Positions 13,501 to 26,007 are shown, counted from the stretch's first letter. The stretch: DNA of 64,000 nt from Beroe forskalii (GCA_011033025.1 WFMF01000202.1:1-64000), one strand, 5' to 3'. Translations and numbers: made by a program. Notes: a model not told the origin generated them from the sequence alone.

Positions 13501-15536
13501 ACGACTACAATCATAAGAGGACGCTCACAAAATCGCTTTTTATATTATTGTGAAATATTCTAGCATGTGATACGTTTAGCAATAAATATTTTGCGAAACC
13601 TCTTCAGTTTCGAGTACACATGTCTCACTGTCTAAGGGCATTGCAATTGGGTAAATTTATGGTCGCATATTCAGTGCGACGAATTACCAAAATTTTAATA
13701 AATAACTGTGTTCTGAGAGCAATGTGTCTGAATTTTATGGGTTTTTCTGTGATAATCAGGAATGTTAATCAAACTTCACTCTTCCGAGTATTAAGTATTT
13801 GCTTATTTAGCTTTGTAGTTGACAGAATGAAAGACATAAAACAAGTTCATTTCTACTGCATAAATGTACATTGTCCAGCATACTATAACGTCCATAGCAG
13901 AATCCATATTTATCTGGAATGTTGTCGGGAAGCATTTGATTTGACATGTTTTAATCACTATAAGTATATGGGCTTCACTTTTCAAACCAATGGCAGTTTC
14001 AAAGCAAACACACAGGCAAGATTTAAGTAAGATTGTTACGCAAGCATCGGTTTCCACGACTTTTTCCTCATTTTCAGCGCTATGAATCGGCATACTGTTA
14101 TGTTATTATCCATGCAGTAACACATAGAAATTGTAAGGTGTTGACGTGGAACCAAACACAATCATGCCGTCGGGTAAATCAATCTGTAACCTCACGAGCT
14201 TGTTTTGTTACGATTTAACCTTTTTTGATGGATCAAGAAACAGTTCATGGATAATTTACGTGCTTAAACGGTCTTTTTGGGCGGTTGGAAATGTCAAGGT
14301 GGTAGATTGCTCTGACTCAACAAGACGTAACCATCACCAGATTACTCAGTCAATTGAAATATTGACAAAAATGATAATTAACATGATATGCTGTGGAATG
14401 ATTTTAGCATTTAGGTACTTACATGTTCTTTTATGTTCTCCATTGGCAGTAAGATGTCCCTTTCATTACTACAAAGATTGAGAAAATTAATCATATTGTA
14501 AAACAAACATTCAAAGAGTCACATAGTTGAGAATACAACGAAGTTTATTAATGATGTGAGAACTTTATTAACAAAATTTGACATCATAGATATTTACATC
14601 AACAAAATTCATAATCCGATACAATCTACCAATAAAATAAAGGAGATGAAACCCTACTAAGGTGTCCAATTATAAATTTATCGACAATTTATTATTTATT
14701 ATGCTTAAAAGAAGCAGCCGAAACATCAAAGCAAAACATAAATTGAAAAAAACAGCACACGATAAACAGGCAAAAAAAATATTTGAATTAACCAATAAGT
14801 TACATTTATAACTTGTAACGCAATGCATTGGCCATGCCAGGCAAATACATGGTATCAACTGTCCCAAACCTTGATCAAACTTGATTCATTCATTCATTCA
14901 TATTTTTTGGGATAATTAAGAAAATTTACCATCACGTTTATATTCACTAGCAAATACTGAATCACCAAAAGTGTATATCACAGATATTCTGATGTTTCAA
15001 TGCCTCCCTTCCTTCCTATATATCTTATAGGCATGTTTAAAATCAGGACACTATTTTTAATAATTTCCATTATTTTTTTTATTTTATTGATCATTGCATA
15101 GTGAACATATAATTCTCAATATAATGAAATAAATCCATTTGAATTTTGCTTTAATGAAAACTATTTTATAATAGCTATGTAAAGAAATTTAATTTGCTAG
15201 TGAGTCATATAATATGGATACAGTAAAAACTTAAAAAGTTAGGAACACAAATCATAGTTATAAATATTTGATAGCAAAATATAAGCTAACAGAAGCTGAG
15301 GCAAACAATATCTTTTCTGAAATTAAGTGAACCTGTGCATGTTGAATGTTAAGACAACGATGTTTAGCACAGAGGACAGCACGTCATGACTTAATCAAAT
15401 CATACATGACACTAAGCCATTTGAGAGACTAATTTAACAATCGACAGCTCATCAGTGCTTACTTTGATTTAAATGCATCATTCAGTTATTAATGGCTGAA
15501 ATGAATAATTTAAGTATGCACTTTTGTTGATATTAA
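13501..15536. other. AT-rich intergenic region
   Basis: Open frames of 136 and 111 codons on the forward strand (13620-14030 and 14146-14481) overlap other random frames and have no recognisable motif or splice structure. A short ATTC microsatellite lies at about 14886-14905. Confidence 0.5.
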
Positions 15537-15738
15537 AAGCCACCTGAAACCACCCAAACCCACCTGAACCCACCAGATTTAGTATTGAACCCACCCAAAA
15601 CCACACAAACCCATCTGAAAAGCTGAAACCACCCAAAAGTCATATTTTGGGCAAGTTTGCATGTTTCCACTTGTTTTTTGGGTTCAGGTGGATTTGGGTG
15701 GTTCCACCAAACCCACCAGACCAACCCACCAGAACCCA

Positions 15739-15890
15739 CCCTTACCCTAACCAGCTTACCCTAACCATGACCCTAACTATTAACTTTTACTATAACCCTA
15801 ACTATAACACTAACCATAACCCTAACCATAACCCTAACCCTAACCCTATCTGGGTTAGGGTTAGGGTTGGAGCTAGTCCTAACCCTAACC
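15739..15890. repeat. Interstitial telomere-type repeats, orientation reversed inside
   Basis: CCCTAA repeats (several degenerate, for example ACCATAACC) run from 15739 to about 15848, switch to GGGTTAGGGTTAGGG at 15852-15868, then return to CCTAACCCTAACCC at 15876-15890. This is the animal TTAGGG telomere sequence. The order CCCTAA then TTAGGG is opposite to what an end-to-end chromosome fusion leaves, and the array sits inside the word-array element. Confidence 0.8.
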
Positions 15891-16074
15891 CAGCCAAGCA
15901 CTTAATTTTGGCTGATTTTGGGTGGTTCCACATTTGAGTATCGTTTTTGCTTGTTTTGGAATGAGTTTTGCAATTTTCCTCAACTTAACAACACTACTAA
16001 AATAACACAACTAACAACACTGCTAAAATAACAACAAGTTACACTATACATTTGTGTTCCTGAAGAAGAGATTT

Positions 16075-16180
16075 TTATGATCTTGAATTCTTGAAACTAT
16101 CAGTAGAATAGTGGTAGTGTGTGGGTTTAGATTCCATCATTGAAAATTGTTTGTTTCAGTTTCACTGCATCAAATGATCA
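16075..16180 (+). repeat. Dispersed repeat, copy 1 (partner at 46419-46520)
   Basis: Shares the ordered blocks TTTATGATCTTGA, GTGTGTGGGTTT, ATTGAAAATTGT and GTTTCACTGCATC with the sequence at 46419-46520, with substitutions and small indels between them. No coding potential; nature of the repeat unknown. Confidence 0.55.
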
Positions 16181-17379
16181 ATCACATCAAACAGGTGGGT
16201 ATGGTGGTTTCAGGTTGGTTCAGGTGGTTTCAAGGCTAAATCAGGTGGGTTTGGGTAGTTCCAGTTTTAGTAGTTCATTTGGGTAGTTCCAGTTTTTTTG
16301 GGTAGTTCCAGTTTTAGTATTGATGCTTGATATCACCAGATGGCAGGTGAGCAACTGGAATCCATTCAGGTCAAAAAACCAAGCAGGCAGAAAGTTCCTA
16401 TTACAGTGAAATATAGTGATATAATTTTTTGTTCATTCATGATCATTGTCTTATTGTTCAAACTGCAATTACCTCAGTCCTCAATATCGTCAAGGAATTT
16501 TGATAATGAGGACCTATATTTTCATGCTCATTACAGACACCCTTTATTATTCCCCTTTACCATTGATAAATTGAATAAGCTAAAACATGTCTATGATATC
16601 ATCACAAGTCATTTTGATTTTTAGAAACCAATGTAAATTGTTTCAACCATCACCTGTATTTTTCCATATGAGCATTATAACCATTAACCATTTTCCTCAT
16701 TTTACTCAGGATGATCAACATTCCCACAGAGATCCTAGTGCAGATTGAATCTTGGATTTTGATACTTTCCTTGTAGATTTGTGTGGCTGTTTGAAATTGT
16801 TCATTCCATCCATTATTGACAGTTAACACTCAAAAAGTATCATTCATTTGTGATTTGATATCATGAATGAATACATTCTGTGGCTTGACTACAAAGATGG
16901 CTGTATTTGTCTTAGTTCGACACTAAAGGCAATATTAATGTGACTGATTTTATCCTCTACAAATCTAATTTCATTTGAATCTTACAATATCAGTTCAGAA
17001 TCAAAACATAAAGGTGAAGCTGAAATAAGATATTTTAAGGAAACACAAACTAAACTGAAAGACTGAAATCCCAATAAATAATCATATGGAATTCTAGAAT
17101 AACACGTTTTAGCAGAAATTGAATGGACGGAAATTGCACAGTATAGTAGGTAAACTCGGATTTCATTATTATTGATTCTCTATAAAAATAAATTGAAAAT
17201 TTAAAGACAAGAATTAAAAAATTTATTAATCAAAAATCAATGGAAATTTGTCGGTTGTTGATTCTCATCGACGCCAGCGCTGTGGTCAATGGTCATACAT
17301 CGTACAATTAAAATTGGATATTAAACTGCAATACATTATGAGCACTCATTTCAAAAAACATGTTGATGTTCGATTTTTG

Positions 17380-17625
17380 CCGAAACCAGGACCCTGGTTT
17401 CGCGCACAGAGTGCGCGGCGCGGCAAGGGGAAGTTCGATTTCACATAAATAAACACTAAACTGGTGGATGTCGCTCCAGCTCCGCGCGTAAGCATTTGAT
17501 TAGATTATAGTCGTAGGATGTTACCCTACCCTCGTGCGCGGCGCAACGTTCCACATTTGGACGTCACTTTGCATCATCGCCCTCCAGTCAAAAGAAATAG
17601 ACGGGGCAACGTCCGTCGATATGCG
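17380..17625. repeat. GC-rich dispersed repeat shared with 46.9-47.2 kb
   Basis: Two blocks recur elsewhere. CCAGGACCCTGGTTTCGCGC with the following GCGCGGCGCGGCAAG (17387-17428) appears inverted at about 46905-46955. GATGTTACCCTACCCTCG with CGGGGCAACGTCCGTCGA (about 17515-17620) appears in the same orientation at 47093-47220, where it interrupts the segmental duplication. This identifies it as a mobile or recombinogenic repeat in a clearly GC-richer stretch than its surroundings. Confidence 0.6.
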
Positions 17626-17678
17626 GCCATGCGGGTTAAGGTTGCTAAACACGTTTGCTAAACAGTAAACACGTACAT

Positions 17679-18113
17679 CCTTGCTAAACACGTATATCCC
17701 TGTGTGGCTCGCGCGGCGCGTATACACACACCTATGCGGGCTTAGGAACATATATCCTTGTGCATGTGTGGCTCGCTTCCCCCAGGGAAGCGCGAGGCGC
17801 GTATAACACAGTTACACACACCTATGCGGGCTTAGGAATAAACACGTATATACCCCTGTTATATCGTAGCGCGGGAAGCGCGCATACACACCTATGCGGG
17901 CTTAGAAAGGGTTAAGGAAGTAAGCGCCGCGCGCTTCCCTACGGAGAAGCGCGCGCCACACATGGATATATAGGTGTTTAGCAAATATGAACTCGCGTGA
18001 ACGCATATTTCATCCTAAGCCCGCATAGGGGTGTGTTCGAGCGCGGCGTTTCCCTACGGTTCTGAGGAAGCGCGCCTCGCGACGATAACAGGGGTATCCG
18101 TGTTTAGCAAGCA
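17679..18113. mobile_element. GC-rich foldback-like element
   Basis: The left end TTGCTAAACACGTATATCCC is matched, inverted, by GGGGTATCCGTGTTTAGCAA at the right end (about 18092-18111). Inside are three direct copies of CCTATGCGGGCTTAG, one inverted copy (CTAAGCCCGCATAGG) and several GGGAAGCGC/GCGCTTCCC hairpins. No open reading frame of note, so non-autonomous. Sequences resembling its end (ACAGGGATATAAGTGTTTGG) occur at about 46983 and 56854. Confidence 0.55.
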
Positions 18114-19487
18114 TATCTGTAGCTCTGTGGGCGCGCGCGTCCGCGAGGGGTCAGGCAATGCCTGACAAGAAATCAATGAGGACTGAGGAATTGTTACCGC
18201 GCCGTGCTTGTGTTGTGCTTTTTGCGCGCAAAAAATACCTTCTCATTTAATCTATAGGATGTAGCAGAGCAAATTTTGAATTTGGCAAAAAAAAGTTTAT
18301 TCGTCAGTTGTGCGCAAAAAAGCATAAATCATACGTACGGCGTAATAGTAAAAAATACTATTAATAACTGATTCGTTCGTATTTGTATTCAGTTTTGATA
18401 TCGATAATTGAATAAGGGATTAAGGGGTACAGATCAAGCCCATACGAATAAAATTTTACAGTCAAGATTAAATATCAAGATGCAGTTGCACAATAAATTA
18501 AAGCTATCATTCAGGCAAACATCAAATATATTTTGTAATCATCAACTACTAAAAAACGCTGAACCTGCATAGTGCATTTGAATTTTCTGTTGCTTTTATT
18601 TATTATCATGCAACAGTTTCAGAAACCGGCTATATACCAACCTGTATAACCATACAACCATGGTGTCTCTGTCTCTGGTCTCGACCTTTTTTTCCTTTTG
18701 ATACGCAGCAGTTTAAATTTGACGCAGTTGGGAAATTTTTGGCCCGTGCCTGAAAAGGTCCAGACACTCGATGTGCTTGCTCTGTTGCAACTCGTGACGG
18801 TGATACATCAAGAAGTCACAAGAAGAACATTGCGTGGCGTATTACTTTTAGTACTAATACGTCGGGATACCTTGGTATTACGGCATTACAATTTGAAAAT
18901 GCAACCTTCTTTTATAGACCACTCGACCGTGTAATTTCAATCACAAAATTGTCATTTGCAATGAATTGAATTTCACATCTTATGGGGGGGGGGGGGGTTC
19001 TGCCATCACATGGATAGAAGCAAGTTTAAAATGAATGAATTAAATTCAGGGATCGTCTTAAATTGCCATTAGGAAAATTAACATAGGACTAGGAGCAACC
19101 GTCGGTACCTGAAACCATTGATTATTCTTGAATTGGAAGCAGCATTTCCTGCAAATGTACAAGTGAATTTCACACTGACGCTTTCACAAGATCAGAGAAC
19201 AGAAATGTCTCTCTGACATTTCAGTTTTGCACATTATCAATGCATGACATTGCACCTTGAGCTGCAGCGCTATCGGATTGCAATGCCAAAATCTGAGAAG
19301 ATAAGTTCTCAGATCTCGCAACATCAGCACTCAACTCTGTGGGCTAAGGGATATATATCAGATCATAGTAGATAAAGGGCCTCCGTCTAGAGACGAGGCA
19401 ATAATTGTATAGTTCTTTTTGATATAAGAATCTATAAAATACTGAATTTCAACTGTTTATACGGCAAATAAACTATAACTTATTCTG
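18114..19487. other. Intergenic, no gene called
   Basis: Includes a run of 13 G at about 18982-18994. No splice-supported exon was found. It ends at the stop codon of the gene on the reverse strand. Confidence 0.45.
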
Positions 19488-22400
19488 TCACCTTTTCGGT
19501 TTAGATTTTAATTTTATTTCTATCGGCTTAGCGTCCTTGCTAATGATCTTTGGATTAAAAGCAGTCTTACTCATGCCAAGGCTACCATCGATGGCCTTTT
19601 GCTGCTCGTCCCGCTGCTTCAAGAACTGAACAATTTTGTTTAATTCAGACTTGTCAATTTTAACCTTGGCTTTCTTTTTCTCAGGACTATCGCTATCACT
19701 GCTGGAATCTTCGTCCATTGACCGCTTCTTCCGCTTTTTCTTCCGCTTTTTGTCGTCCTTGTTTTTCTTCTTCTTGTTCTTTTTCAGCTTCTTCCTCTTT
19801 GCGTCGAGTGACTTCTTGTCAGAGGTTATATTCACAACGTCTCCACCCTGCAGATGTTTTAACAAATTATGAGGATTGTGGATACACATGAACTCAAAAG
19901 GTCCTTATTTTGACTTCGTAAATATGAGCATGGGTTAGAAATTATCACGAGTTTCAGTTTTTCCAGAGTCCTCATTTCACCCAAATTTCTCCCTATAATT
20001 ACATCTGAGAGATACCCCACTTCAATACTCACCTCATCAGAGTCAGACACGCTGTCGTCCTCCCTTAGCACGTTGATAGCCTCCCCCACTGAGTTAGGGG
20101 GGTTGAGTGGGGGAGTGGGTTTACTGGGCTCCTCACCAAGCAACTCCAGTTCTTCTTTCTGTGGGAGAAATCAAGTCAGTGTTGTATAGTAGTGGATCGA
20201 GAATGAAGGACGAATGGGAAATATAATATTGCGTTTTCTTTGCGACAAAAATACTTTATTTTCAGACTCGATCAAGCAAGCATATTTCGCAATTCGCAAA
20301 TAATGTAGCTTTGAAGAAAAGTGAAAAAGTTCCAACCTTGGAAATGAGAAATTCATCTTTAGGTATATCAGGCTTGAGAGGAGCATCCTCTTGGATAGGA
20401 ATTGGTTTCGGAGTAATTTCTTCTGTCGTCACCACCGGCAGAAGAGGCTTCTCCTCTTTCTTGGGTGAAGGAGGCTTCATCTCTTTCTTAGGAGGGGATA
20501 TCGGTTCTCTTCTCGGCGGGGAGGGAGATCTTCGTCGAGATTTACGGGGCGTGGACTTCTTAGGTTCGTACTTCTGCGCAGGTTTGGGCACATTCTTGTT
20601 CATTTCAGCCTTCATTTGCTCGAATTCTCGTTTCGATTTCAGCGACACAGATATGTCGGGAACTGCGGGCGATCGCGACCGAGGCTTAGATTCTCGGGGC
20701 CGGTCTTTCTTATGATTTTTGGGCGATACGGAGGATTTCTTCTTATCTGGTTTCAGGAGTTCATCTTCCTCATTGGATGATATTTCTGAGATAACCTTCT
20801 TGGCGGCAGGTTTTGAGTTTTTGTTCTCTTGCTTCAGTTTCTTTGCCTTCTGAAGCATTTCGATATTCTTATCAATCTTCGAATCCAGCTCGCTGATTAT
20901 TTCTTTTTTGAGTTCTCTCGGCAAACGATGTGACTTTTCCTCGCCGTTTCTAGTGTTTCTAGGTTTATCACGCGAATGTCTTGAAGGCTCTTTTTCGTGT
21001 TTAGAAATACCATTGTGACTCTTGATGCGCTTATTCCTACTCGACCTAGAAGAAACTCTCTCATCCTCGGAACTGGAATCCTGTGTCTTGATAGATCGTT
21101 TCTTCTTCGTACTCGTCTTCTTCTTTTTGTGCTTTTTCTTCTGCCGCTTGGAGGCTGATGAAGCGCGAGGCACGTCCACTGAAGATATCTTGCTAACCGC
21201 AGGAGAGACTTCCGTCACTGATATTTCCTGCAAAGAGAAAAGACTTAGTAGTTTTCAAAATAAAATGTACATGATTTTAGATCACATTTAAAAAAACGAT
21301 TGATAATACTTCAGACAAAGTCCATTTTCAAAATCCTTTTCGATGTAAACTTTCCTTAGAATTAATGATAGTTGGTTCGGGACTCTTTTGCTTTGACTCC
21401 TCTGTTTTGGGCACTGGTATCTCCTCTTCACTCTCTTCTGGAACGGATTCCTCTTCATCTTCTTCTTCCTCCTCCCTTGGAGATTCCTCAACAGCCGGGG
21501 TTATTTCAGGAGACTTCTTGTTGTTCGTTAACTGGATTGTTATGCTGTCCTCTCTGAAACAAGATTATTGAGGATAATAACAAAACATTTCCAAATATTA
21601 ATTATTGCAATGTAGATTATAAGCCCGACACTAAGAGCGAATGAGCGATTACCAGCTGGATTATAACCAGCATTTTGCAAATGATGTGAAATATAACAAT
21701 TCAACTAACTGTTTGGGAGGTGAGTTAGGACGGCTATCCCCAGACTGCTCACTCTCAGAACTTCTACTGCACTTCTTAGGAGCCCTCTTTAACACCATGT
21801 TGTCTGCCACCTGTAACAAACTCGATGAATTACAGAAATATGGGGTTTTGATTGTGTTAGATCAAAGAAAACTGTCAATGAATTTCTTTTCTAATTGTGA
21901 GCTGCCTTGTCTAAGTCTAATTTTCGTTTCAATCTAAGATCTATCCGCAAATTTTCCGGGAAAAAGACTGTTATTCGTACCTGCAGAATGCGAACAGGTG
22001 TCTAAAAACCCTACCTTGATTGTAAACACAGTATTCTGAACAGGCTCATCTCTTGGGGGAGTGTTCTGGGTTGAGTCACACTCGGACATCTTAGGAGTGT
22101 GCTCACCCGAATCATCAGACTCGTATGATTGGGATGCACCTGAGGGAACAACATCGGTTGAATGATCATCAGCAACTAAGGAGCACCAATATTATCAAGG
22201 GTTTTCATCTCTATGATACCGAAAGAGGACTATGAAAAGTCAAATTGACCTTACCAAGAAATTATAGAATTGAATTGATTTATGACTTTAAAAGCAACGT
22301 ACGTTTGTTGAAATGGTGGGAAGGAGGCGTCTCCAATCGTCTCTTCCTTTGCAGATCCGACGATAGTTTCCTCTAAATGGAGATAATGATATTGTTATTG

Positions 22401-24640
22401 TTTGAGTAATCAGTTCCATACAAGAATACTTTTCGTGTCATTTCTCCAAGCTCTTCATAAACCATGAAGGGTCGCATCAATCATCAAGTAAAAATAGTAG
22501 ACAGAACATTTGGATCAAGTAAATTTCATTCACTTCTCGGGCAGAATCCAATGCAGCCTCTCTGAGTTCAGCGAGTTCCTTTGCCTCTTGCTGCTGAGCT
22601 TTCTTGCTCATGGATATGAGCGCTGCCTCTCTCAGGATTTGTAACTCTCTCTGAAAAGGGAAACATGTCAATCTACAAGCACTGAGTAGTGTCATTCAGC
22701 TGGATGGGTAAAACCAGCGGTACATGATTTTGTGAATTGCATATCATATAAACGATCAGTAATAAAAAGATGAAACGCCGCGCAGGAAATCGCGTGAAAC
22801 TGCTATGCTTCATTGCTGTGCTTTTTATTTCGAAACGCGGAAAATTTTACAAAGCAAAGAATTTGAGCACTTATTTGCGACGCGCAAACGTTAATTTACC
22901 CAATTACACAATCTTTGCGTACAACAGATGAAGGAAATGCCACATTCGACGAAATAAACATAGGTACATCGCGAAGGTATAACATGAAGTTCCGGTGATT
23001 AATACCCTGAAGATGGAAAACGGTGAACATTGAAATCTTAGCAATGTGACGCCCTGACATCCGAACTGTGTCAGATTTTTCCACAGGATTGCGGTGGGTT
23101 CTGTAATAGGACAGTAATAGATTCTGTCACAGAACTGTGGCCAGTTCTGTTAAAGAACTGCGGCAGGTTCTGTCACAGTAGGGGGGTGGCCGACATATTT
23201 TTTTGTTTTTTTTGTTTTTTCAAAAATCACATTTACCTTAACAAAAACAAAAAAACAAAAAACAAAAAACAAATAAAAAAAATACAAAAAATACAAAACA
23301 AAAACAAAAACAAAAAAAAAACAAAAAATACAAAACATAAAAAACAAAAAATACAAAAAACATGAAAAACATGAAAAACATAAAAAAAATACAAAAAAAT
23401 ACAAAAACAAAATCATAAAAAACAAAAAACATGAAATACAAAAATACAAAAATTACAAAATAGATTAAAAAACAAATACTCAAATAAAAGAGTAAATATA
23501 ATACTATTGATACATCAAGTTATTAAGGTTGGCGTAGTAACCTTCTGCTGAATTGAGTGTGGAAAATCCCTTTTCACATTCATTTTGTCAGTTCGAGCCC
23601 ACATAACCAAACCTTATTCTAACTCGGAACAAACAACATTGGTCACGTATTTCTTATCAATTCCTTCAACTCATCGACGTGAACTCAACAGCTGAAATAC
23701 AGAAACTGACATCAAGTTTACGTGTTTCTATCGCATCTGAACTTGTTTCAATGTAATCAAGTCGAATGACCTATGCAAATATAAATTTCTTGAAATCCCA
23801 TAATTTCTAGAAAACATCCACGTGAACTTACGTGCTTCACAATTTCATCGTAGCTTTCTCATTCCTATTTATTGAGGCATTGAGAAACTATTATCACTTC
23901 GTCAATGTATCACCATAGGGCTACATTCTAAATTTCGGTCTTAAACGTAATTTCAAGCATTTGGCAGTTACATTTTTAGAAGCCTCCCTGTGACAAAATT
24001 TTCGACCGATCGCCTTAAATTGAGAACTCCTCTATTGCTAAATCTCTAGGTCTAAAAGCAATGTGTATCGAAGTAAAACACAATCTGGCGAAAACTCTCT
24101 GAGTTACAGATGTTCAGAGTAGGGAAAATAGCGTTCTATCGCAAAATACTTTATTAGAGTGGTTTCACTCGATTTTGAAGACGACACCACAGCAGCAAAA
24201 TGGGCACAAACCAAATTCCCTTCATATTTTTTGTATTTTTTGGTTTTCATGTTTTTGGTTTTTATGTTTTGTTTTTGTATTTTTTTGTTTTTATTGTATT
24301 TTTTTGTTTTTTATGTTTTTTGTTTTTTGTAACTTTTTGTAAGTTTTTGTTTTTTTTGTTTTTTTTTGTTTTTTATGTTTTTTATGTTTTTTGTATTTTT
24401 TTGTTTTTTTTGTTTTTTTGTTTTTTGTTTTTTTTGTTTTTTTGTTTTTTTTGTTTTTGTTTTTTCAGAAAACATCATTTACCTTAACAAAAAAAACAAA
24501 AAAAACAAAAAATAGGTCGACCCCCCCCCCCACAGTACCATGGAGGGTTTTGTCACATTTAGTACGCACATTCAACCCTTAAAAGCACTTTTTCAACATT
24601 AAAGTTATTTTAAACTCAGAAAGGAAGTACTCACATCCAT
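19488..24640 (-). CDS. Lys/Ser/Arg-rich nuclear-type protein, unrecognised family
   Basis: Nine exons on the reverse strand: 24640-24635 (ATG GAT), 22650-22536, 22373-22303, 22175-22015, 21810-21710, 21553-21351, 21217-20337, 20158-20033 and 19847-19488, about 670 residues. Phases are consistent and all introns GT-AG. The start is chosen because GCCATGGAT is followed by a good donor and joins in frame. Order of regions: an N-terminal predicted helix with two LREAAL repeats, a basic KRRLETPPS block, acidic Ser-rich segments (EEEEEDEEES), a long exon with RS/SR, KKHKKKK and SPPRREP motifs, and a C-terminal poly-Lys block ending in a conserved-looking ELNKIVQFLKQRDEQQ helix. The composition fits a nuclear RNA-processing or chromatin scaffold; I cannot name the family. 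The first intron is about 2 kb because it hosts a mobile element. Confidence 0.8.
23181..24530. mobile_element. Non-autonomous element with TnG-repeat inverted arms
   Basis: The left end starts GGGGGGTGGCCGACATA, followed by T5-8G words and then CACATTTACCTTAAC. The right end mirrors this: ATCATTTACCTTAAC, AnC words, then ATAGGTCGACCCCCC. The arms contain (A)nC arrays on the left and (T)nG arrays on the right; the middle (about 23500-24200) is ordinary AT-rich DNA. Both ends are bordered by CACAGTA (23174-23180 and 24531-24537), a 7-bp or possibly 8-bp target-site duplication. Such a duplication with G-rich termini suggests a hAT-like or foldback element. No transposase is present. The Phe-rich open frames across it are translations of the simple repeats. 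It lies in intron 1 of the nuclear-protein gene. Confidence 0.75.
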
Positions 24641-25114
24641 GGCTTGGAGAGTTGCTTGTAGTTGTTCAAGTCATGCTGGCCTCAAACAAGTGTAAGGTTA
24701 CTGACAGTAATTAATGGAAGAATCTAATTCAAATGGAAAGGAAATTATAAGCTTTGATAATACAAAAGGCATGTAGTACAAGCAATCATGAATCATAGAA
24801 AAGGAGGGCTGAAATTAACACTACATAGATCGCATTAATAGAAGATCGAAAAGACAAACATGTAATGACACAATAATGAAACAGTTTTAAGAAAATGAAT
24901 AATTTTAGATAAGTAAAAAAATCAAAGAAATCACAATCAATCAATGAATATCAACCCAGCTTAAATTCATATCCCCATCTTCACTATTAAAACTTTTCTC
25001 AATTTAAATAGAAAAATTCCATCCACAATAAATTCGAAATTTAGAAAATAATGAAGCAACAAAATTTTACATAAAAGTAGATCATAAGAAAACTTCACGG
25101 CAATGATCAATAGT
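24641..25114. other. Intergenic, 5' side of the nuclear-protein gene
   Basis: AT-rich; no further exon of the reverse-strand gene and no recognisable core promoter motif was identified. Confidence 0.4.
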
Positions 25115-25824
25115 GGGGGGAGTTTCAGTGTCCCAATTGTCCCAATTGTCCCTGTCCCAATTTACTTTTTTTTGAGTTTGGGACTGGTTTTTGGGACAAT
25201 TGGGACAACTGGGACATTTGGGACAATTGGGACAAACAAAAAATTGAAAAAATTGGTCATTTATCATTTTTTACATTGATCCAAGTTTTTCTATCATTTA
25301 AATGAAAGTGATATTCACACTACAGTAGAAAGTACATATTAAGGTTGTGTTTGTTTGCAGTGGTCAAGTGTTCCCACTTCCCTATCCCAAAAAGTATGAT
25401 AGGATAAAGACAGTGGCAGTTGCAACGCAGCAAGTGCTGCTATGTAACAGGGTTTGAGACAAAAAACACTAAACTACTGCTCAAAAAACCATCATTTGAG
25501 CCCCATTTGACTCTTTCACTTTTGTCCCAAATGTCCCAAATGTCCCATTTGTCCCAATTGTCCCATTTGTCCCAGTCTGCATTCACTTTTTTGATTCCGA
25601 TTTGTTCCATTTTCTCTGTCCCATTTGTCCCAATTGTCCCATTTGTCCCAAATGTCCCAATTGTCCCAGTCCAAATTCACTTTTTTGAGTTCCATTTGTT
25701 CCATTTTCTCTGTCCCATTTGTCCCAATTGTCCCATTTGTCCCAAATGTCCCATTTGTCCCAATTGTCCCTGTCCCAATCCACTTTTTCTTGAGTTTGGG
25801 ACAATTGGGACAGTGACACCCCCC
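25115..25824. mobile_element. Non-autonomous element with GTCCCAATT-word arms
   Basis: Left end GGGGGGAGTTTCAGTGTCCC is mirrored at the right by GGGACAGTGACACCCCCC. Next to each end is an array of 9-bp words, GTCCCAATT, GTCCCATTT and GTCCCAAAT, interrupted by spacers containing TTCACTTTTTTGA. The flanks read CAATAGT on the left (25108-25114) and CAATAAT on the right (25825-25831), a probable 7-bp target-site duplication with one change. There is no transposase. Ser-Gln-Leu or Trp-Asp repeat frames across it are artefacts of the word array. Confidence 0.75.
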
Positions 25825-26007
25825 CAATAATGGAATATAAATTCGAATTTTACAAATACGGTAGTGAATAATGATCTTTGTGATATCTAACTACTGAATA
25901 ATCATGCGAAATGAGCTACAAAATAACAAGTTACAAACTAAAAGCTATATAAAAGAACGAGTTTTTGTGTTAATGTTCCCTCAGTCAGGAATCAAGTAAA
26001 TCATCCT

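Larger units (their letters stand above)
15537..16320. mobile_element. Foldback-like element with CCACCCAAACC-word arms
   Basis: The left part (15541-15736) is a degenerate array of words such as CCACCTGAAACC and CCACCCAAACC. The right part (about 16194-16310) carries the reverse-complement words GGTGGTTTCAGG and GGTGGGTTTGGG. The middle holds telomere-like repeats and ordinary AT-rich DNA. The inverted, word-array arms resemble foldback transposons. I could not define exact ends or a target-site duplication, so the boundaries are approximate. Confidence 0.5.

Noticed and set aside
13620-14481. Forward frames of 136 and 111 codons
   Set aside because: Composition is random, they overlap an opposite-strand frame, and no splice structure or motif was seen.
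15739-15890. Chromosome-fusion scar
   Set aside because: An end-to-end fusion would read TTAGGG then CCCTAA; the order here is the reverse and the array is inside an element.
20337-21351. Non-canonical GA-AG intron in the nuclear-protein gene
   Set aside because: A canonical GT-AG pair (GGAAA|GTTTAC to TATCAG|TGACGG) also keeps the frame, so no unusual splicing is needed.
19636-21571. Several forward-strand frames of 68-134 codons
   Set aside because: They are antisense shadows of the Lys/Glu-rich exons of the reverse-strand nuclear protein.
23150-23483. Phe-rich membrane-like open frames (also 24200-24582 on the other strand)
   Set aside because: They are translations of TnG/AnC arrays in the arms of a mobile element.
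25420-25830. Open frames of 136 and 103 codons with SQLSQ or NWDKWD repeats
   Set aside because: They are translations of the GTCCCAATT word array on either strand.
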